Shown: in pieces, positions 24,626-33,438 of the stretch
Numbering within the stretch: the first letter of the stretch is position 1
How the letters are laid out: the number at the start of each line of letters is the position of its first letter
NCBI RefSeq assembly: GCF_007828835.1
Contig: NZ_VIVL01000015.1
Span: 1 to 64,000, forward strand
DNA length: 64,000 nt
From: Variovorax beijingensis
Lineage (GTDB): Bacteria > Pseudomonadota > Gammaproteobacteria > Burkholderiales > Burkholderiaceae_C
Direction of reading: 5' to 3'
Notes under the pieces: model-generated
What the model saw: only the letters and a program-made list of their open reading frames with translations
What the model was told of the DNA's origin: nothing
Database searches by the model: none
Made by a program: the position numbers and the translations under genes

Positions 24626-25794
24626 CAGGCGCCTTCGCCGCCGTAGCCGGCCTTGGCCAGCGTGCGCCTGGCGATGTTGAGCTGGTGGATCTGGCTCGTG
24701 CCTTCGTACAGCCGGAACAGCCGCACGTCGCGGTAGAAGCGCTCCATGCCGTGGTCGGCGATGTAGCCATAGCCGCCCAGCATCTGCACGCAGCGGTCGG
24801 CCACGCGGCCGCACATCTCGGACGCGAAGTACTTGCAGATCGACGCCTCCATCGTCACGTCGATGCCCTCGTCGCGCTTGCGCGCGGTGTCCAGCACCAG
24901 TGCACGGGCCGCATGGATCTCGGTCTGGCTGTCGGCGATCAGCGCCTGGATCAGCTGGAAGCCCGAGAGCGCCTGGCCGAACTGCCGGCGCGTGGACACG
25001 AACGCCACCGCGTCCTGCAGCATGCGGATCGCCGGCCCGATGCACAGGGCCGCGAGGTGGATGCGCTGCTTGTTCAGCACTTTCATCGCCGTCTTGAAGC
25101 CCTGCCCTTCGCGCCCGCCGATGACGTTCTCTGCCGGCACGATGCAGTCGTTCATGTGAACCTCGGACACGGGCGAGCCCGCCTGCCCCATCTTCCGGTA
25201 GGCCGGCCCGGTGCCGAGCCCGGGCATGCCGCGCTCGACCAGGAAGGCCGTGACGCCGCGCGCCGACAGGTCATGGGGGTCGGTGCGCGCCATCACGGTG
25301 AAGAGGCCGGCGATCGGCGCGTTGGTGATGAAGCACTTGGTGCCGTTGAGCACGTAGTGGTCGCCCTCGCGCCGCGCCGAGGTGCGCAGCGACACGGCGT
25401 CCGATCCGGCCTCGGGTTCGGTCAGCGCGAACGCGCCGGTCAGCTCGCCGCTGGCCAGCCGCGGAAGGTAGCGGCGCTTCTGCGCCTCGGTGCCGTCGGC
25501 CACCAGGGCCTCGGAGCCGATGCCGGTGTTGGTGCCGACCCGCGCCCGAAAGGCCACCGAGCACTGCGACAGCTCCATCGCCGCCAGCACCAGCTCTTCG
25601 GTCGTCATGCCCGCCCCGCCATAGGCCTCGGGGATCGAATAGCCGAACAGGCCCTGCGCCGCCATGTCGGCCACCAGGTCGGCGGGCACTTCGTCGGCGT
25701 CGGCCACGCGCGCCTCGTTCGGCACCAGCCGCTCGCGCACGTAGCTGCGCAGGCTGTCGAGGAATTGCTCGAACGCTTGGGGATCACGCTGCAT
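24625..25794 (-). CDS. Acyl-CoA dehydrogenase, first of a pair
   Basis: 389 aa; AAGGAG lies about 10 nt before ATG 25794. Canonical short-chain type: LFGYSIPEAYGGAGMTTEEL, GAFALTEPEAGSDAVSLRT, YVLNGTKCFITNAPIAGLFT, STRRQFGQALSGFQLIQALI and MLGGYGYIADHGMERFYRDV with LYEGTSQIHQLNIARR. Follows a Bug receptor gene by 42 bp and is translationally coupled to a second dehydrogenase. Likely oxidises the product of the ligase or CoA transferase of the same locus. Confidence 0.93.
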   Translation of the reverse strand: MQRDPQAFEQFLDSLRSYVRERLVPNEARVADADEVPADLVADMAAQGLFGYSIPEAYGGAGMTTEELVLAAMELSQCSVAFRARVGTNTGIGSEALVADGTEAQKRRYLPRLASGELTGAFALTEPEAGSDAVSLRTSARREGDHYVLNGTKCFITNAPIAGLFTVMARTDPHDLSARGVTAFLVERGMPGLGTGPAYRKMGQAGSPVSEVHMNDCIVPAENVIGGREGQGFKTAMKVLNKQRIHLAALCIGPAIRMLQDAVAFVSTRRQFGQALSGFQLIQALIADSQTEIHAARALVLDTARKRDEGIDVTMEASICKYFASEMCGRVADRCVQMLGGYGYIADHGMERFYRDVRLFRLYEGTSQIHQLNIARRTLAKAGYGGEGA

Positions 25795-25836
25795 GATGTG
25801 TTGCTCCTTGCTTCATGGGGTGGATGCGCGCGGACC

Positions 25837-26805
25837 TCAGTCCAGCTTGGTTCCGGTGGACTTGACCAGCGCCGCCCACGAGGCCGTGTCGGCCTTGATG
25901 AGCTCGGCAAACTGCGCCGGGGTGTTGCCGACCGGCTCGGCGCCCAAGGCCGCCAGGCGATGGCGAAGCTCGGGCTTTTCCAGCGCCTTCGTCGTGGCGG
26001 CATGCAGGCGCTCGACGATGGCGGTGGGCGTCGCAGCGGGCACCATCAGGCCCTTCCAGGCACCGAAGCTGAAGCCCTTGACGGACTCGGAAATGGTCGG
26101 CACGTCGGGCGCGGCCGTGGCCCGCTTGTCGGTGGACACCGCCAGCGCCCTGAGCCTGCCCGACTGCACATGCGGCCACAGGGCGGGCATGTTGTCGATC
26201 ATCATCGCGATCTGGCCGGCGAGCAGATCGTTCATCGCAGGGCCCGTGCCCTTGTACGGGACGTGGACCATCGTGGTGCCAGTGAGCTGGTTGAACCACT
26301 CGCCGGCCAGGTGGGACGGGCTGCCGTTGCCCGCGGAGCCGAAGCTGACCTCCTTCGGCCTGGACTTGGCATAGGCGATGAACTCGGGCACCGTCTTCGC
26401 CGGGATCTTGGGGTTGATCGCCATCAGGTTGGGCTCCTGGATCAGCAAGGTCACCGGCCGCAGGTCCTTCGCGGGGTCGTAGGGCATCCTGGCGTAGAGG
26501 CTCGGGTTGATCACCGTGGGGCCTGCCGCCGCAATCAGCAGCGTGTAGCCGTCGGGCGCCGACTTGGCGACGTAGTCGCCGCCGATGTTGCCGCCGGCGC
26601 CGGCCTTGTTCTCGACGATGACGGGCTGCCCCAATTCGGGAGCGAGGGCCGCGGCCAGCAGCCGCGCCAGCACGTCGGTGGAGCCGCCCGGTGCAAAGGG
26701 CACGATGAGGCGGACCGGCTTGGCCGGATAGGAAGCCGGGTCGGCGTGCACCGCGGAAGCCGCGGCCAGCAGGCAGGCGGCAGCGAGCATGAACATCTTG
26801 CGCAT
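25837..26805 (-). CDS. Bug-type periplasmic solute-binding receptor
   Basis: 322 aa; GGAGACCCC precedes the ATG. Sec signal MRKMFMLAAACLLAAASAVH, cut after AHA. Family motifs: YPAKPVRLIVPFAPGGSTDV, VIVENKAGAGGNIGGDYVAK, APDGYTLLIA, MVHVPYKGTGPAMNDLLAGQ and VPTISESVKGF. First gene of Bug > dehydrogenase > dehydrogenase, divergent from the two IclR genes (144 bp gap), which probably control it. No TctA/TctB membrane genes are nearby. Confidence 0.93.
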   Translation of the reverse strand: MRKMFMLAAACLLAAASAVHADPASYPAKPVRLIVPFAPGGSTDVLARLLAAALAPELGQPVIVENKAGAGGNIGGDYVAKSAPDGYTLLIAAAGPTVINPSLYARMPYDPAKDLRPVTLLIQEPNLMAINPKIPAKTVPEFIAYAKSRPKEVSFGSAGNGSPSHLAGEWFNQLTGTTMVHVPYKGTGPAMNDLLAGQIAMMIDNMPALWPHVQSGRLRALAVSTDKRATAAPDVPTISESVKGFSFGAWKGLMVPAATPTAIVERLHAATTKALEKPELRHRLAALGAEPVGNTPAQFAELIKADTASWAALVKSTGTKLD

Positions 26806-26861
26806 GGGGTCTCCAGTTGGTTCTTTGCCAGGGCCCGGAGACTACGCAGCGGCATCACATA

Positions 26862-26879
26862 TGGAAAACGATGTTTCTC
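26862..26879. promoter_or_regulatory. Candidate IclR operator
   Basis: TGGAAAACGATGTTTCTC in the Bug/IclR divergent gap, with GAAA-N6-TTTC arms like the IclR-type TGGAAA/TTTCCA pattern. It lies about 70 bp from the IclR ATG and 57 bp from the Bug ATG. Weak by sequence alone. Confidence 0.3.
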
Positions 26880-26949
26880 TATCTTGAATGCCGCCGCTCG
26901 CCGGCATGCCCTGCCGGACGTAGCATTCACCGCGCAACACCAGCCCCAC

Positions 26950-27732
26950 ATGCCTGCCGCCCGCCACCCCGACCCCGACTTCGCAACCACGCTGCAGCAC
27001 GGCCTGCAGGTGCTGCACTGCTTCACCGTCGGCGAGCCCGCGCTCGGCAACAAGGAACTGTCGGAGCGCACCGGGCTGTCGAAGGCGACGATCTCGCGGC
27101 TGACCTACACGCTGGCGGCGCGCGGCCTGGTGGTCTTCGATGCGCACCTGCGGCGCTATCGCCTGGGCTCCACCGCACTCACCATCGGCTATCCGCTGAT
27201 GGCGAGCCTGCGCATCCGGCAAGTCGCGCGCGGCCGCATGAAGCAGCTGGCCGACGAGGTGGGCGGCTCGGTGTCGCTGGGCATGCGCGACCGCACGCGG
27301 ATGGTCTACGTCGAAACCTGCCGCGGCCACGACCTCAGCGCCTGGCGGCCCGACATCGGCGCGGCCGTGCCGATGCTGCCGACCGCGATGGGGCGCGGCT
27401 GGCTCGCACACGCGCCGCCGCAGCTGCGCGACGCCGTGCTGGCGCAAATCGAGGCTTCGGAGCCCGGCCAGGTGCGGCTGTACGAAGCCGACCTGGTGCG
27501 GGCGCAGGCCGACCTCCAGCGCAAGGGCTTCTGCGTGTCGCGCGGCGCCTGGCGCAGCGACGTGCAGGCGGTCGGCGTGCCGATCCGCATTCCCCAGGAC
27601 GGCGAGACGCTGGTGCTCAATTGCGGCGTGCTCACGTCGCGGCTCGGCCCGCGCCAGCTCGAGCAAGGCGTGGGCCCGCGCCTCGTCGCGCTCGCGCGCA
27701 GCGTGGAAGCCGACCTGGATGCTGCGGCATGA
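26950..27732 (+). CDS. IclR-family regulator, first of a tandem pair
   Basis: 260 aa. N-terminal winged helix: GLQVLHCFTVGEPALGNKEL, then TGLSKATISRLTYTLAARGL (recognition helix) and wing YRLGSTALTIGY. C-terminal effector domain has LGMRDRTRMVYVETCRGHDL and PMLPTAMGRGWLAH. Its TGA overlaps the ATG of a second IclR gene (27729), so the two are translationally coupled. The pair is divergent from the Bug/dehydrogenase unit and upstream of a CoA transferase. Confidence 0.92.
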   Translation: MPAARHPDPDFATTLQHGLQVLHCFTVGEPALGNKELSERTGLSKATISRLTYTLAARGLVVFDAHLRRYRLGSTALTIGYPLMASLRIRQVARGRMKQLADEVGGSVSLGMRDRTRMVYVETCRGHDLSAWRPDIGAAVPMLPTAMGRGWLAHAPPQLRDAVLAQIEASEPGQVRLYEADLVRAQADLQRKGFCVSRGAWRSDVQAVGVPIRIPQDGETLVLNCGVLTSRLGPRQLEQGVGPRLVALARSVEADLDAAA

Positions 27733-28508
27733 AAGATGAGGACACCAAGGACCGCCAGTTCGCCACCACGCTCGCGAGCGGCATCGACCTGCTGCTGTGC
27801 TTCCATCCGGGCGAATCGAGCCTCGCGAACAAGGACTTCGCGCAGCGCACGGGGCTCTCGAAACCCACGGTCGCGCGCCTGACGCACACGCTGGCGCTGC
27901 TCGGCTACCTGCGGCGCGACCCGGCCAGCGCCAGGTACCGCCTGGGCGCGGCCGTCCTGGGGCTGAGCCATCCGCTGCTGGCCAGCATGCGCATCCGCCC
28001 GATCGCGCGGCCGATGATGGAAACACTGGCACGCGAGATCGAAGGCGCCGTCTCGCTCGGCCTGCGCCACCGCATCCACATGGTGTATGTGGAGACTGCG
28101 CGCAGCAGCGAGGACTTCGTGCTGACGCCCGACATCGGCGCGCCGCTTCCCATGCTGGCCACCGCCATCGGGCGCGCCTGGCTGGCGCGCGCCGCGCCCG
28201 AAGACCGGCTGTCGGTGCTGAACCAGATCCGCGTTGCCGCGCCGGCCGAATTCGAGCGCCACGCCGCGGCGGCCGAACTGGCGCGGGAGGAACTGGCGCG
28301 CGACGGCTTCTGCAGTGCCCGCGCCGACTGGCAGCCGAACCGTCATGGCTTTGCCGTGCCGCTGCACGGCCTGGTGGATGGCATGCAGTTCGTGCTGAAC
28401 TGCGCCGTGGCAACCAAGCGCGGCAGCTTCGCGCAGATGCGCCGCGAGGTCGCGCCGCGGCTGCTCACGCTGGCCCACAGCATCGAGCTCTCGCTGGGCC
28501 TGCGATAG
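27729..28508 (+). CDS. IclR-family regulator, second of a tandem pair
   Basis: 259 aa, overlapping the first IclR gene by ATGA. Winged helix GIDLLLCFHPGESSLANKDF, TGLSKPTVARLTHTLALLGY, wing YRLGAAVLGLSHP; effector domain LGLRHRIHMVYVETARSSED and PMLATAIGRAWLA. The two proteins are similar over their whole length, which points to tandem duplication. Coupling would favour equal amounts and perhaps a heteromer of the usually homotetrameric IclR; this is inference. Confidence 0.92.
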   Translation: MKDEDTKDRQFATTLASGIDLLLCFHPGESSLANKDFAQRTGLSKPTVARLTHTLALLGYLRRDPASARYRLGAAVLGLSHPLLASMRIRPIARPMMETLAREIEGAVSLGLRHRIHMVYVETARSSEDFVLTPDIGAPLPMLATAIGRAWLARAAPEDRLSVLNQIRVAAPAEFERHAAAAELAREELARDGFCSARADWQPNRHGFAVPLHGLVDGMQFVLNCAVATKRGSFAQMRREVAPRLLTLAHSIELSLGLR

Positions 28509-28582
28509 CAGGCATCAACGCCACGTTCAGGATGTCGAAACATGAGTTGCGGCAAATGGAGCGCGCCAACAGACTTCGATGC

Positions 28583-29836
28583 ATGCCATCCGACGCCCCC
28601 CAACACACCGCCGCCGCCGAGCCCACGCCACCACCCGCCGCGACACAGGGGCCGCTCGCCGGCATCCGGATCCTCGACATGGCCACCGTGATCGCGGCGC
28701 CCTTCTCGGCCTCGCTGTGCGCCGACATGGGCGCCGAGGTCGTCAAGCTGGAACTGCCCGAAGGCAACGACCCACTGCGCTCGCTCTCGCCCACCACGCC
28801 GGATCACGCGCTGTTCTGGAAGGTCTCGAACCGCGGCAAGAAAGGCGTGTCGCTCGACGTGCGCAAGCCGGAAGGCCGCGCGCTGTTCCTGCGGCTGATC
28901 GCGTCCTTCGATGTGCTGGTCGAGAACTTCCGCACCGGCACGCTCGACAAGTGGGGACTCGACGCGCCCACGCTGTGGTCGGTCAACCCCCGGCTCGTCA
29001 TCCTGCGCCTCACCGGCTTCGGCCAGACCGGCCCGTATGCGCAGCGCCCGGGTTTTGCGCGCATCTTCGAGGCGATGAGCGGCTTCGCGCATCTGACCGG
29101 CGAAAGCGGCCGCAGTCCGCAGCACATGAACTATCCGCTCGGCGACGTGATTGCGGGCCTGTTCGGTGCCTTCGCCATCTCCACCGCGATCGCGGAACGC
29201 CATCGCCACCCCGACGCACCGGGCCGGGAGATCGATCTCGCGGCGACCGAAGCCATGTTCCGGCTGCTCGAAGCCCTGCCGGTCGAGCACGAGGTGCTGG
29301 GGCAGGCGCGCAGCCGCTCGGGCAGCCGGGCCACCTACACGGCTCCGTCCAACATGTACCGCACGGCCGAGGGCCATTGGGTCACGATCGTGGGTTCGTC
29401 CGACCCGATCTTCAAGCGCATCTGCCAGGCCATGGGCCGGCCGGCGCTGGCGCACGACCCGCGCTTTGCCACCACGCCGGACCGGGTGCGGAACATCGAC
29501 GAGATCGATGCGATCGTGGCCGCCTGGTGCGAGGGCCAGACGCTCGCAGAACTGTCCGAGGCCCTGACCCGCGGCGGTGTTCCCCACAGCAAGGTCTATG
29601 CGGTGGACGACGTGATGGCCGACCCGCACTTCATTGCGCGCGAAGCCGTCATCCGCCTGCCCGACCCGGACCTCGGGTCGCTGCCTGCGCCTGCGATCGT
29701 GCCGCGCTTCTCGGGCTTCAGGCCCGCGGCGCCGCGCACCGGGCCGGCGGCCGGCGAACACAACGCGGAGATCTACGCGGCGCTGGGCCTTGGCAGCGAA
29801 GCGCTGGACAGGCTGCGGCGCGAGGGCGTGATCTGA
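28583..29836 (+). CDS. CaiB/BaiF-type (class III) CoA transferase
   Basis: About 417 aa from ATG 28583; in-frame ATGs at 28532 and 28556 are alternatives, none with a good ribosome site. Moves CoA between acids. Features: GPLAGIRILDMATVIAAPFS (24-42), GAEVVKLELPEGNDPLR, FWKVSNRGKKGVSLDVR, VLVENFRTGTLDKWG, FGQTGPYAQRPGF, and catalytic Asp188 in YPLGDVIAGLFGA. Follows the IclR pair by about 75 bp; offers a ligase-independent way to activate the substrate or recycle the product of this locus. Confidence 0.9.
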   Translation: MPSDAPQHTAAAEPTPPPAATQGPLAGIRILDMATVIAAPFSASLCADMGAEVVKLELPEGNDPLRSLSPTTPDHALFWKVSNRGKKGVSLDVRKPEGRALFLRLIASFDVLVENFRTGTLDKWGLDAPTLWSVNPRLVILRLTGFGQTGPYAQRPGFARIFEAMSGFAHLTGESGRSPQHMNYPLGDVIAGLFGAFAISTAIAERHRHPDAPGREIDLAATEAMFRLLEALPVEHEVLGQARSRSGSRATYTAPSNMYRTAEGHWVTIVGSSDPIFKRICQAMGRPALAHDPRFATTPDRVRNIDEIDAIVAAWCEGQTLAELSEALTRGGVPHSKVYAVDDVMADPHFIAREAVIRLPDPDLGSLPAPAIVPRFSGFRPAAPRTGPAAGEHNAEIYAALGLGSEALDRLRREGVI

Positions 29837-29847
29837 GTGGGCGCTGC

Positions 29848-30717
29848 CTATGACGCGGCAACGGCCTCCTTGACGAAGTCGGCGTAGCGGCGCAGAGGAT
29901 GGCCGATGATGGCCTGCAGGCGATCCGCTGCACCGTTCGCGCCGTGCATGCCGAACTTCTGGATCCCTGCCATCATCAGGCGCATGTCGTAGGCCAGCCA
30001 GGATGGCCCGAACGAGGCCATCTGTCCTTCGAAGGCCGCCACGTCATCCCCGCCGTAAGCCACTTCGCGGCCGAGCGCGGCGCTCCAGACCTTGGCCACC
30101 GACGCTCCGGTCCACAGCTCGGGCCCGACCAGCTCGAGCGTCACGCGCGGTGACGGCGCGGGCGCGCGGTCGCGGCGCAGCAATTCGGCAACGGCGGCGT
30201 CCGCGATGTCCCGCGCATCGATCATCGCGACACCTGTAGAGCCGATCGGCATCGGGTAGGCGCCATGGCCCTGGATCACCTGCTGGACCATGCGCTCGTT
30301 CTGCATGAAGTAGGCCGGACGAAGGATGGTCGCCGGAATGTCGAGGCTCTCGATCATTCGCTCGACCGTGTGCTTGCCGGTGAAGTGCGGCACGTTGGTG
30401 AACTTGTCCGCATGGATGACCGACAGGTAGACGATGCGCTCGATGCCGGCTTCGCGCGCCAGGTTCAGCATGACGAGGGCCTGCGTCACTTCATCGGGCG
30501 TGACGGCATTGAGCAGGAACAGCGTGCGCACCGAAGACAGTGCCGCGCGCAGCGAGGGCACGTCGGTCAGGTCGCCGACGACCTCCTGGACGCCCGACGG
30601 GAAGGCTTGCTTTCCGGATGTGCGAACGAAGGCGCTGACCTCGGCGCCGGCAGCGGACAGGCCTTGGACGACGAGGGAACCGATGGTGCCGGTGGCACCC
30701 GTGACGAGAATGCTCAT
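29848..30717 (-). CDS. NmrA-like atypical short-chain dehydrogenase
   Basis: 289 aa NAD(P)-binding protein. Rossmann loop MSILVTGATGTIGSLVVQGL, FVRTSGKQAF, VVGDLTDVPSLRAALSSV, then HFTGKHTVERMIESLDIPAT and LRPAYFMQN. The group includes quinone reductases and redox sensors; catalytic Tyr-x3-Lys of classical SDRs is not evident. It follows a zinc-free quinone-oxidoreductase-like gene by 40 bp in the same direction, so both are probably controlled by the LysR gene at 31802. Confidence 0.88.
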   Translation of the reverse strand: MSILVTGATGTIGSLVVQGLSAAGAEVSAFVRTSGKQAFPSGVQEVVGDLTDVPSLRAALSSVRTLFLLNAVTPDEVTQALVMLNLAREAGIERIVYLSVIHADKFTNVPHFTGKHTVERMIESLDIPATILRPAYFMQNERMVQQVIQGHGAYPMPIGSTGVAMIDARDIADAAVAELLRRDRAPAPSPRVTLELVGPELWTGASVAKVWSAALGREVAYGGDDVAAFEGQMASFGPSWLAYDMRLMMAGIQKFGMHGANGAADRLQAIIGHPLRRYADFVKEAVAAS

Positions 30718-30757
30718 GGAAATCTCCTGGGAAGTTAGAGAGGGAAAAAAAGATCGA

Positions 30758-31699
30758 TCAGCGCGAGAAATCCGCGACCACCTTGCCGATGCGAGGCTCG
30801 GTGCGGTTGCGTTCGATGGCCGCGGGGATGTCGCCGAAGCCCACGACTTCGCCGAGCTTCGAGATCAGCGTGCCTTGCGCGATCTCCGCCGCCAGCCGTT
30901 CCAGCAGGGCGGCATCCGGCTTGTTCATGAACCACAGTCCGCGGCGCCCGGGCGGCGTGCGTGCCAGGATGTCGGGCGAGGACGTGCCGACGATCGCGCC
31001 GTTTTTCGACAGCACCTGCCACGAGCGATCGAGCACTTCGCCGCCGACGTAGTCGAGCACCAGGTCGATGTCGCGCGCGACCGACTCGAAGCGTTCGCTC
31101 CGGTGGTCGATGACGTGGTCCGCGCCCAGGCTGCGCACGTATTCGAGGTGCGCGGTCGACGCCGTGGCGAAGACTTCGGCGCCTGCCCGCTTGGCGTACT
31201 GCACGGCATAGCCGCCCAGCCCTCCCGCCGCGCCGTGGATCAGGATCCGCTGGCCTGCGGTGATCGGACCCGCGTGGTACAGGCTCTGCCAGGCGGCCAC
31301 GGCCGCGACAGGAACGCCGGCCGCATGGACGTCGTCCAGGCCCTGGGGCGTGCGCACCAGGTTCGCCTCGTCGACGCTCACGAAGTCGGCATAGGCACCG
31401 AGCCCGCCCAGCGGGCCCATGACGCGATCGCCCACGCGAAAGCGCGAGGCGCCGGGGCCGAGCGCCTCGACGGTGCCTGCGAGTTCGATGCCCAGCACGG
31501 CGGGCAGCTGAAGCGGGAAAGCCTCTCTCACGAAGCCTTCACGAACCTTCCAGTCGATGCCGTTCACACCGGCGGCCAGAACGCGGACCAGGACTTGGCC
31601 CGGCCCGGCTGCGGGCTTCGCGATCTCGGCGACCTCTGCAGCGGCGGCGCCGCCATAGGCCCGGATCAGCACAGCGCGTTGCGTGGTGGTGGTGGTCAT
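30758..31699 (-). CDS. NADP-dependent quinone oxidoreductase-like MDR protein
   Basis: 313 aa from ATG 31699 with GAGGAAA upstream. Medium-chain dehydrogenase/reductase without structural zinc: N-terminal GroES-like part VLVRVLAAGVNGIDWKVREG and LPAVLGIELAGTVEALGPGA, cofactor part ILIHGAAGGLGGYAVQYAKR and ATASTAHLEYVRSLGADHVI. Likely reduces quinones or enones. Transcribed towards the NmrA-like gene and divergent from LysR; a perfect 6-bp palindrome with 11-nt spacer (31708-31730) overlaps its ribosome site. Confidence 0.9.
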   Translation of the reverse strand: MTTTTTQRAVLIRAYGGAAAAEVAEIAKPAAGPGQVLVRVLAAGVNGIDWKVREGFVREAFPLQLPAVLGIELAGTVEALGPGASRFRVGDRVMGPLGGLGAYADFVSVDEANLVRTPQGLDDVHAAGVPVAAVAAWQSLYHAGPITAGQRILIHGAAGGLGGYAVQYAKRAGAEVFATASTAHLEYVRSLGADHVIDHRSERFESVARDIDLVLDYVGGEVLDRSWQVLSKNGAIVGTSSPDILARTPPGRRGLWFMNKPDAALLERLAAEIAQGTLISKLGEVVGFGDIPAAIERNRTEPRIGKVVADFSR

Positions 31700-31707
31700 T
31701 TCAATTT

Positions 31708-31730
31708 CCTCATTCGAAGTTGCGATGAGG
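31708..31730. promoter_or_regulatory. LysR-type operator overlapping a ribosome site
   Basis: CCTCAT-N11-ATGAGG, perfect arms with the T-N11-A spacing of LysR boxes. It covers the GAGGAAA ribosome site of the oxidoreductase gene (start 31699) and lies 71 bp from the LysR ATG, a position that would fit repression. Confidence 0.5.
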
Positions 31731-31801
31731 AGAAGATAGGCCGTTGCATCGGTAAAACAAAGACGCGAAAATGAAGACACCTCGTCTCAAATCCGGAACA
31801 C

Positions 31802-32683
31802 ATGGACCTGAACGCATTGACCGACTTCGCGCTCGTCGCAGCCAATGGCGGCCTCGGAAAGGCAAGCCGCGCGAGCGGCAGATCCAAGGCGACGCTGTCG
31901 CGCCGCATCGCGGACCTGGAAGAGCAGCTCGGCGTGCGGCTCATCGAGCGCAGCGCCCGCGGGCTCAAGCTCACGGAAGCCGGCCAGATGCTGATGGACC
32001 GCACCGAAGGGCCGATGCACGAGGTGGCCGACGCCATGACTTCCGCGCGCGAGGGCCTGTCGGTGCCGCGCGGGCGCTTGCGCATCGCCTCGCCGGTGCT
32101 GTTCTCGCAGCTGGCGATGGGCCGCATCGGCGCCGAGTTCTGCGCGGCCTACCCCGAGGTCGCCTGCGAGGTGGTGGCCGACGACCGCCTGGTCGACCTC
32201 GTCGAGGAGCAGTTCGACGCCGCGATCCGGATCAATCCAGGCCCCGACAGCAGCCTTGTGGGCCGCTGCTTCGCCAAGGACCGGCTGGTGGTCGTGGCCG
32301 CGCCCTCCGTGCCCATGCCGAAGCGAGGCAAGGGCAAGGTCAGCCCTGTTCCGGGCATCGTTTCAACAAGCTTCCAAGGCGGGAATTGGACGCTCGACGA
32401 CGGACGCCTTGTCGTGGAGCCGATCCCGAAGCTCAGGCTTTCATCGTTCCTGATGATCCGCGACGCCGCGGTCGCCGGCGCCGGCGCTGCGCTGATCCCG
32501 CAGTCCATCGCGTGGAACCAGCTCACGCGCGGAGAGCTGGTCCAGTGGGGCATGGTTTCGGGCGCGGAGGTCGCGCTGTGGGTCCTGCACACATCGAGGC
32601 GGCTTCCCGCGCCGAAGGTTCGCGCGTTCGTCGAATTCATGTGCGGGCAATATCCGCAGGGGTCTCTTGTGCTGAATGGATAG
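31802..32683 (+). CDS. LysR-family regulator divergent from the oxidoreductase pair
   Basis: 293 aa. Winged helix DLNALTDFALVAANGGLGKA, RASGRSKATLSRRIADLEEQ, LGVRLIERSARGLKLTEAG. Effector domain RLRIASPVLFSQLAMGRIGA...FCAAYPEVACEVVADD is of the CrgA/DsdC-neighbour type common for regulators of quinone or aldehyde stress genes. Most likely acts on 29848-31699 and itself. It ends 43 bp before the convergent TetR gene. Confidence 0.9.
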   Translation: MDLNALTDFALVAANGGLGKASRASGRSKATLSRRIADLEEQLGVRLIERSARGLKLTEAGQMLMDRTEGPMHEVADAMTSAREGLSVPRGRLRIASPVLFSQLAMGRIGAEFCAAYPEVACEVVADDRLVDLVEEQFDAAIRINPGPDSSLVGRCFAKDRLVVVAAPSVPMPKRGKGKVSPVPGIVSTSFQGGNWTLDDGRLVVEPIPKLRLSSFLMIRDAAVAGAGAALIPQSIAWNQLTRGELVQWGMVSGAEVALWVLHTSRRLPAPKVRAFVEFMCGQYPQGSLVLNG

Positions 32684-32725
32684 AACTCAGCAACCTTGCC
32701 CGTGCCGAGCCGCTGAACCGTCGGG

Positions 32726-33352
32726 CTAGCCTTTGAGATAGCCGGTCACGAGGCGCGCACCCTCATCGATGAGCGCGTCCATCCGATCGCCGGTCAACGC
32801 TTTGGAGTGGTGCAGCACCGCGTTGTGCGTCAATGCCTCGATCGTGGTGACGCAGACAAATGATGCGAGCTCCAGGTCGTCGACGCCCAGTTCGTCCCGC
32901 GCCGCCTCGAGGTAGGCCCTGAACAGGCTGAAGTTCTCACGGCTGAACGTCTCCAGCTTCTCGAGCCTTCCCACGCGCGGGATCTGCTCGGCAAGCACGC
33001 GATGCAGCGCGGGATCAAGCCGATGCGCTGCGACCGCGACCGCGACGAATCGGCGTATCGCCTGGTCCAGCGGCTGGGCCCTGACCTGCGCCAGTTCGCT
33101 GCGGACCATTTGCATGATCTGCTGCTGGTGGCGCTCGATCACGGCGGCCACGAGTGCCTCCTTGCTCGGGAAGTACTGATAGAGCGAGCCGATGCTCACC
33201 CCCGCGACTTCCGCGACGCGGTTGGTGCTCGCCTTGTCGAAGCCTTCCTTGACCAGAATGCGAGCAGTTGCCTCGATCAGGCTGCCGACCGTCGCGCGCG
33301 ATCGCTCCTGAACCGCGATTTTCCTGGGCTTGGTGACCGGTTTTCTTGCCAT
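32726..33352 (-). CDS. TetR-family repressor
   Basis: 208 aa. The basic N-terminal arm MARKPVTKPRKIAVQERSRA precedes the TetR helix-turn-helix LIEATARILVKEGFDKASTN with VAEVAGVSIGSLYQYFPSKE (about 24-66). C-terminal ligand domain helical, LDQAIRRFVAVAVAAHRLDP. Divergent from a DinB-family gene across 86 bp containing a palindrome at 33385-33402, its probable operator. Confidence 0.9.
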   Translation of the reverse strand: MARKPVTKPRKIAVQERSRATVGSLIEATARILVKEGFDKASTNRVAEVAGVSIGSLYQYFPSKEALVAAVIERHQQQIMQMVRSELAQVRAQPLDQAIRRFVAVAVAAHRLDPALHRVLAEQIPRVGRLEKLETFSRENFSLFRAYLEAARDELGVDDLELASFVCVTTIEALTHNAVLHHSKALTGDRMDALIDEGARLVTGYLKG

Positions 33353-33384
33353 GTTCCGCAGCCGTCAATGCGAGTAGAAAAAGC

Positions 33385-33402
33385 GAATGATCGCTCATAT
33401 TC
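33385..33402. promoter_or_regulatory. TetR operator candidate
   Basis: GAATGATCGCTCATATTC: ATGA-TCGC-TCAT core with GA/TC flanks, one side carrying two extra bases. Lies 32 bp upstream of the TetR gene and 36 bp upstream of the DinB-family gene, where it could repress both. Confidence 0.45.
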
Positions 33403-33438
33403 TTGGCAGACGCGCAAACACCCCAGGAGACCCATGAC

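Noticed and set aside
24346..27732. 1128-codon open frame on the plus strand
   Set aside because: Most of it is antisense to two acyl-CoA dehydrogenases and a Bug gene and reads as Arg/His/Gly-rich shadow; only its last part (from 26950) is a real IclR gene.
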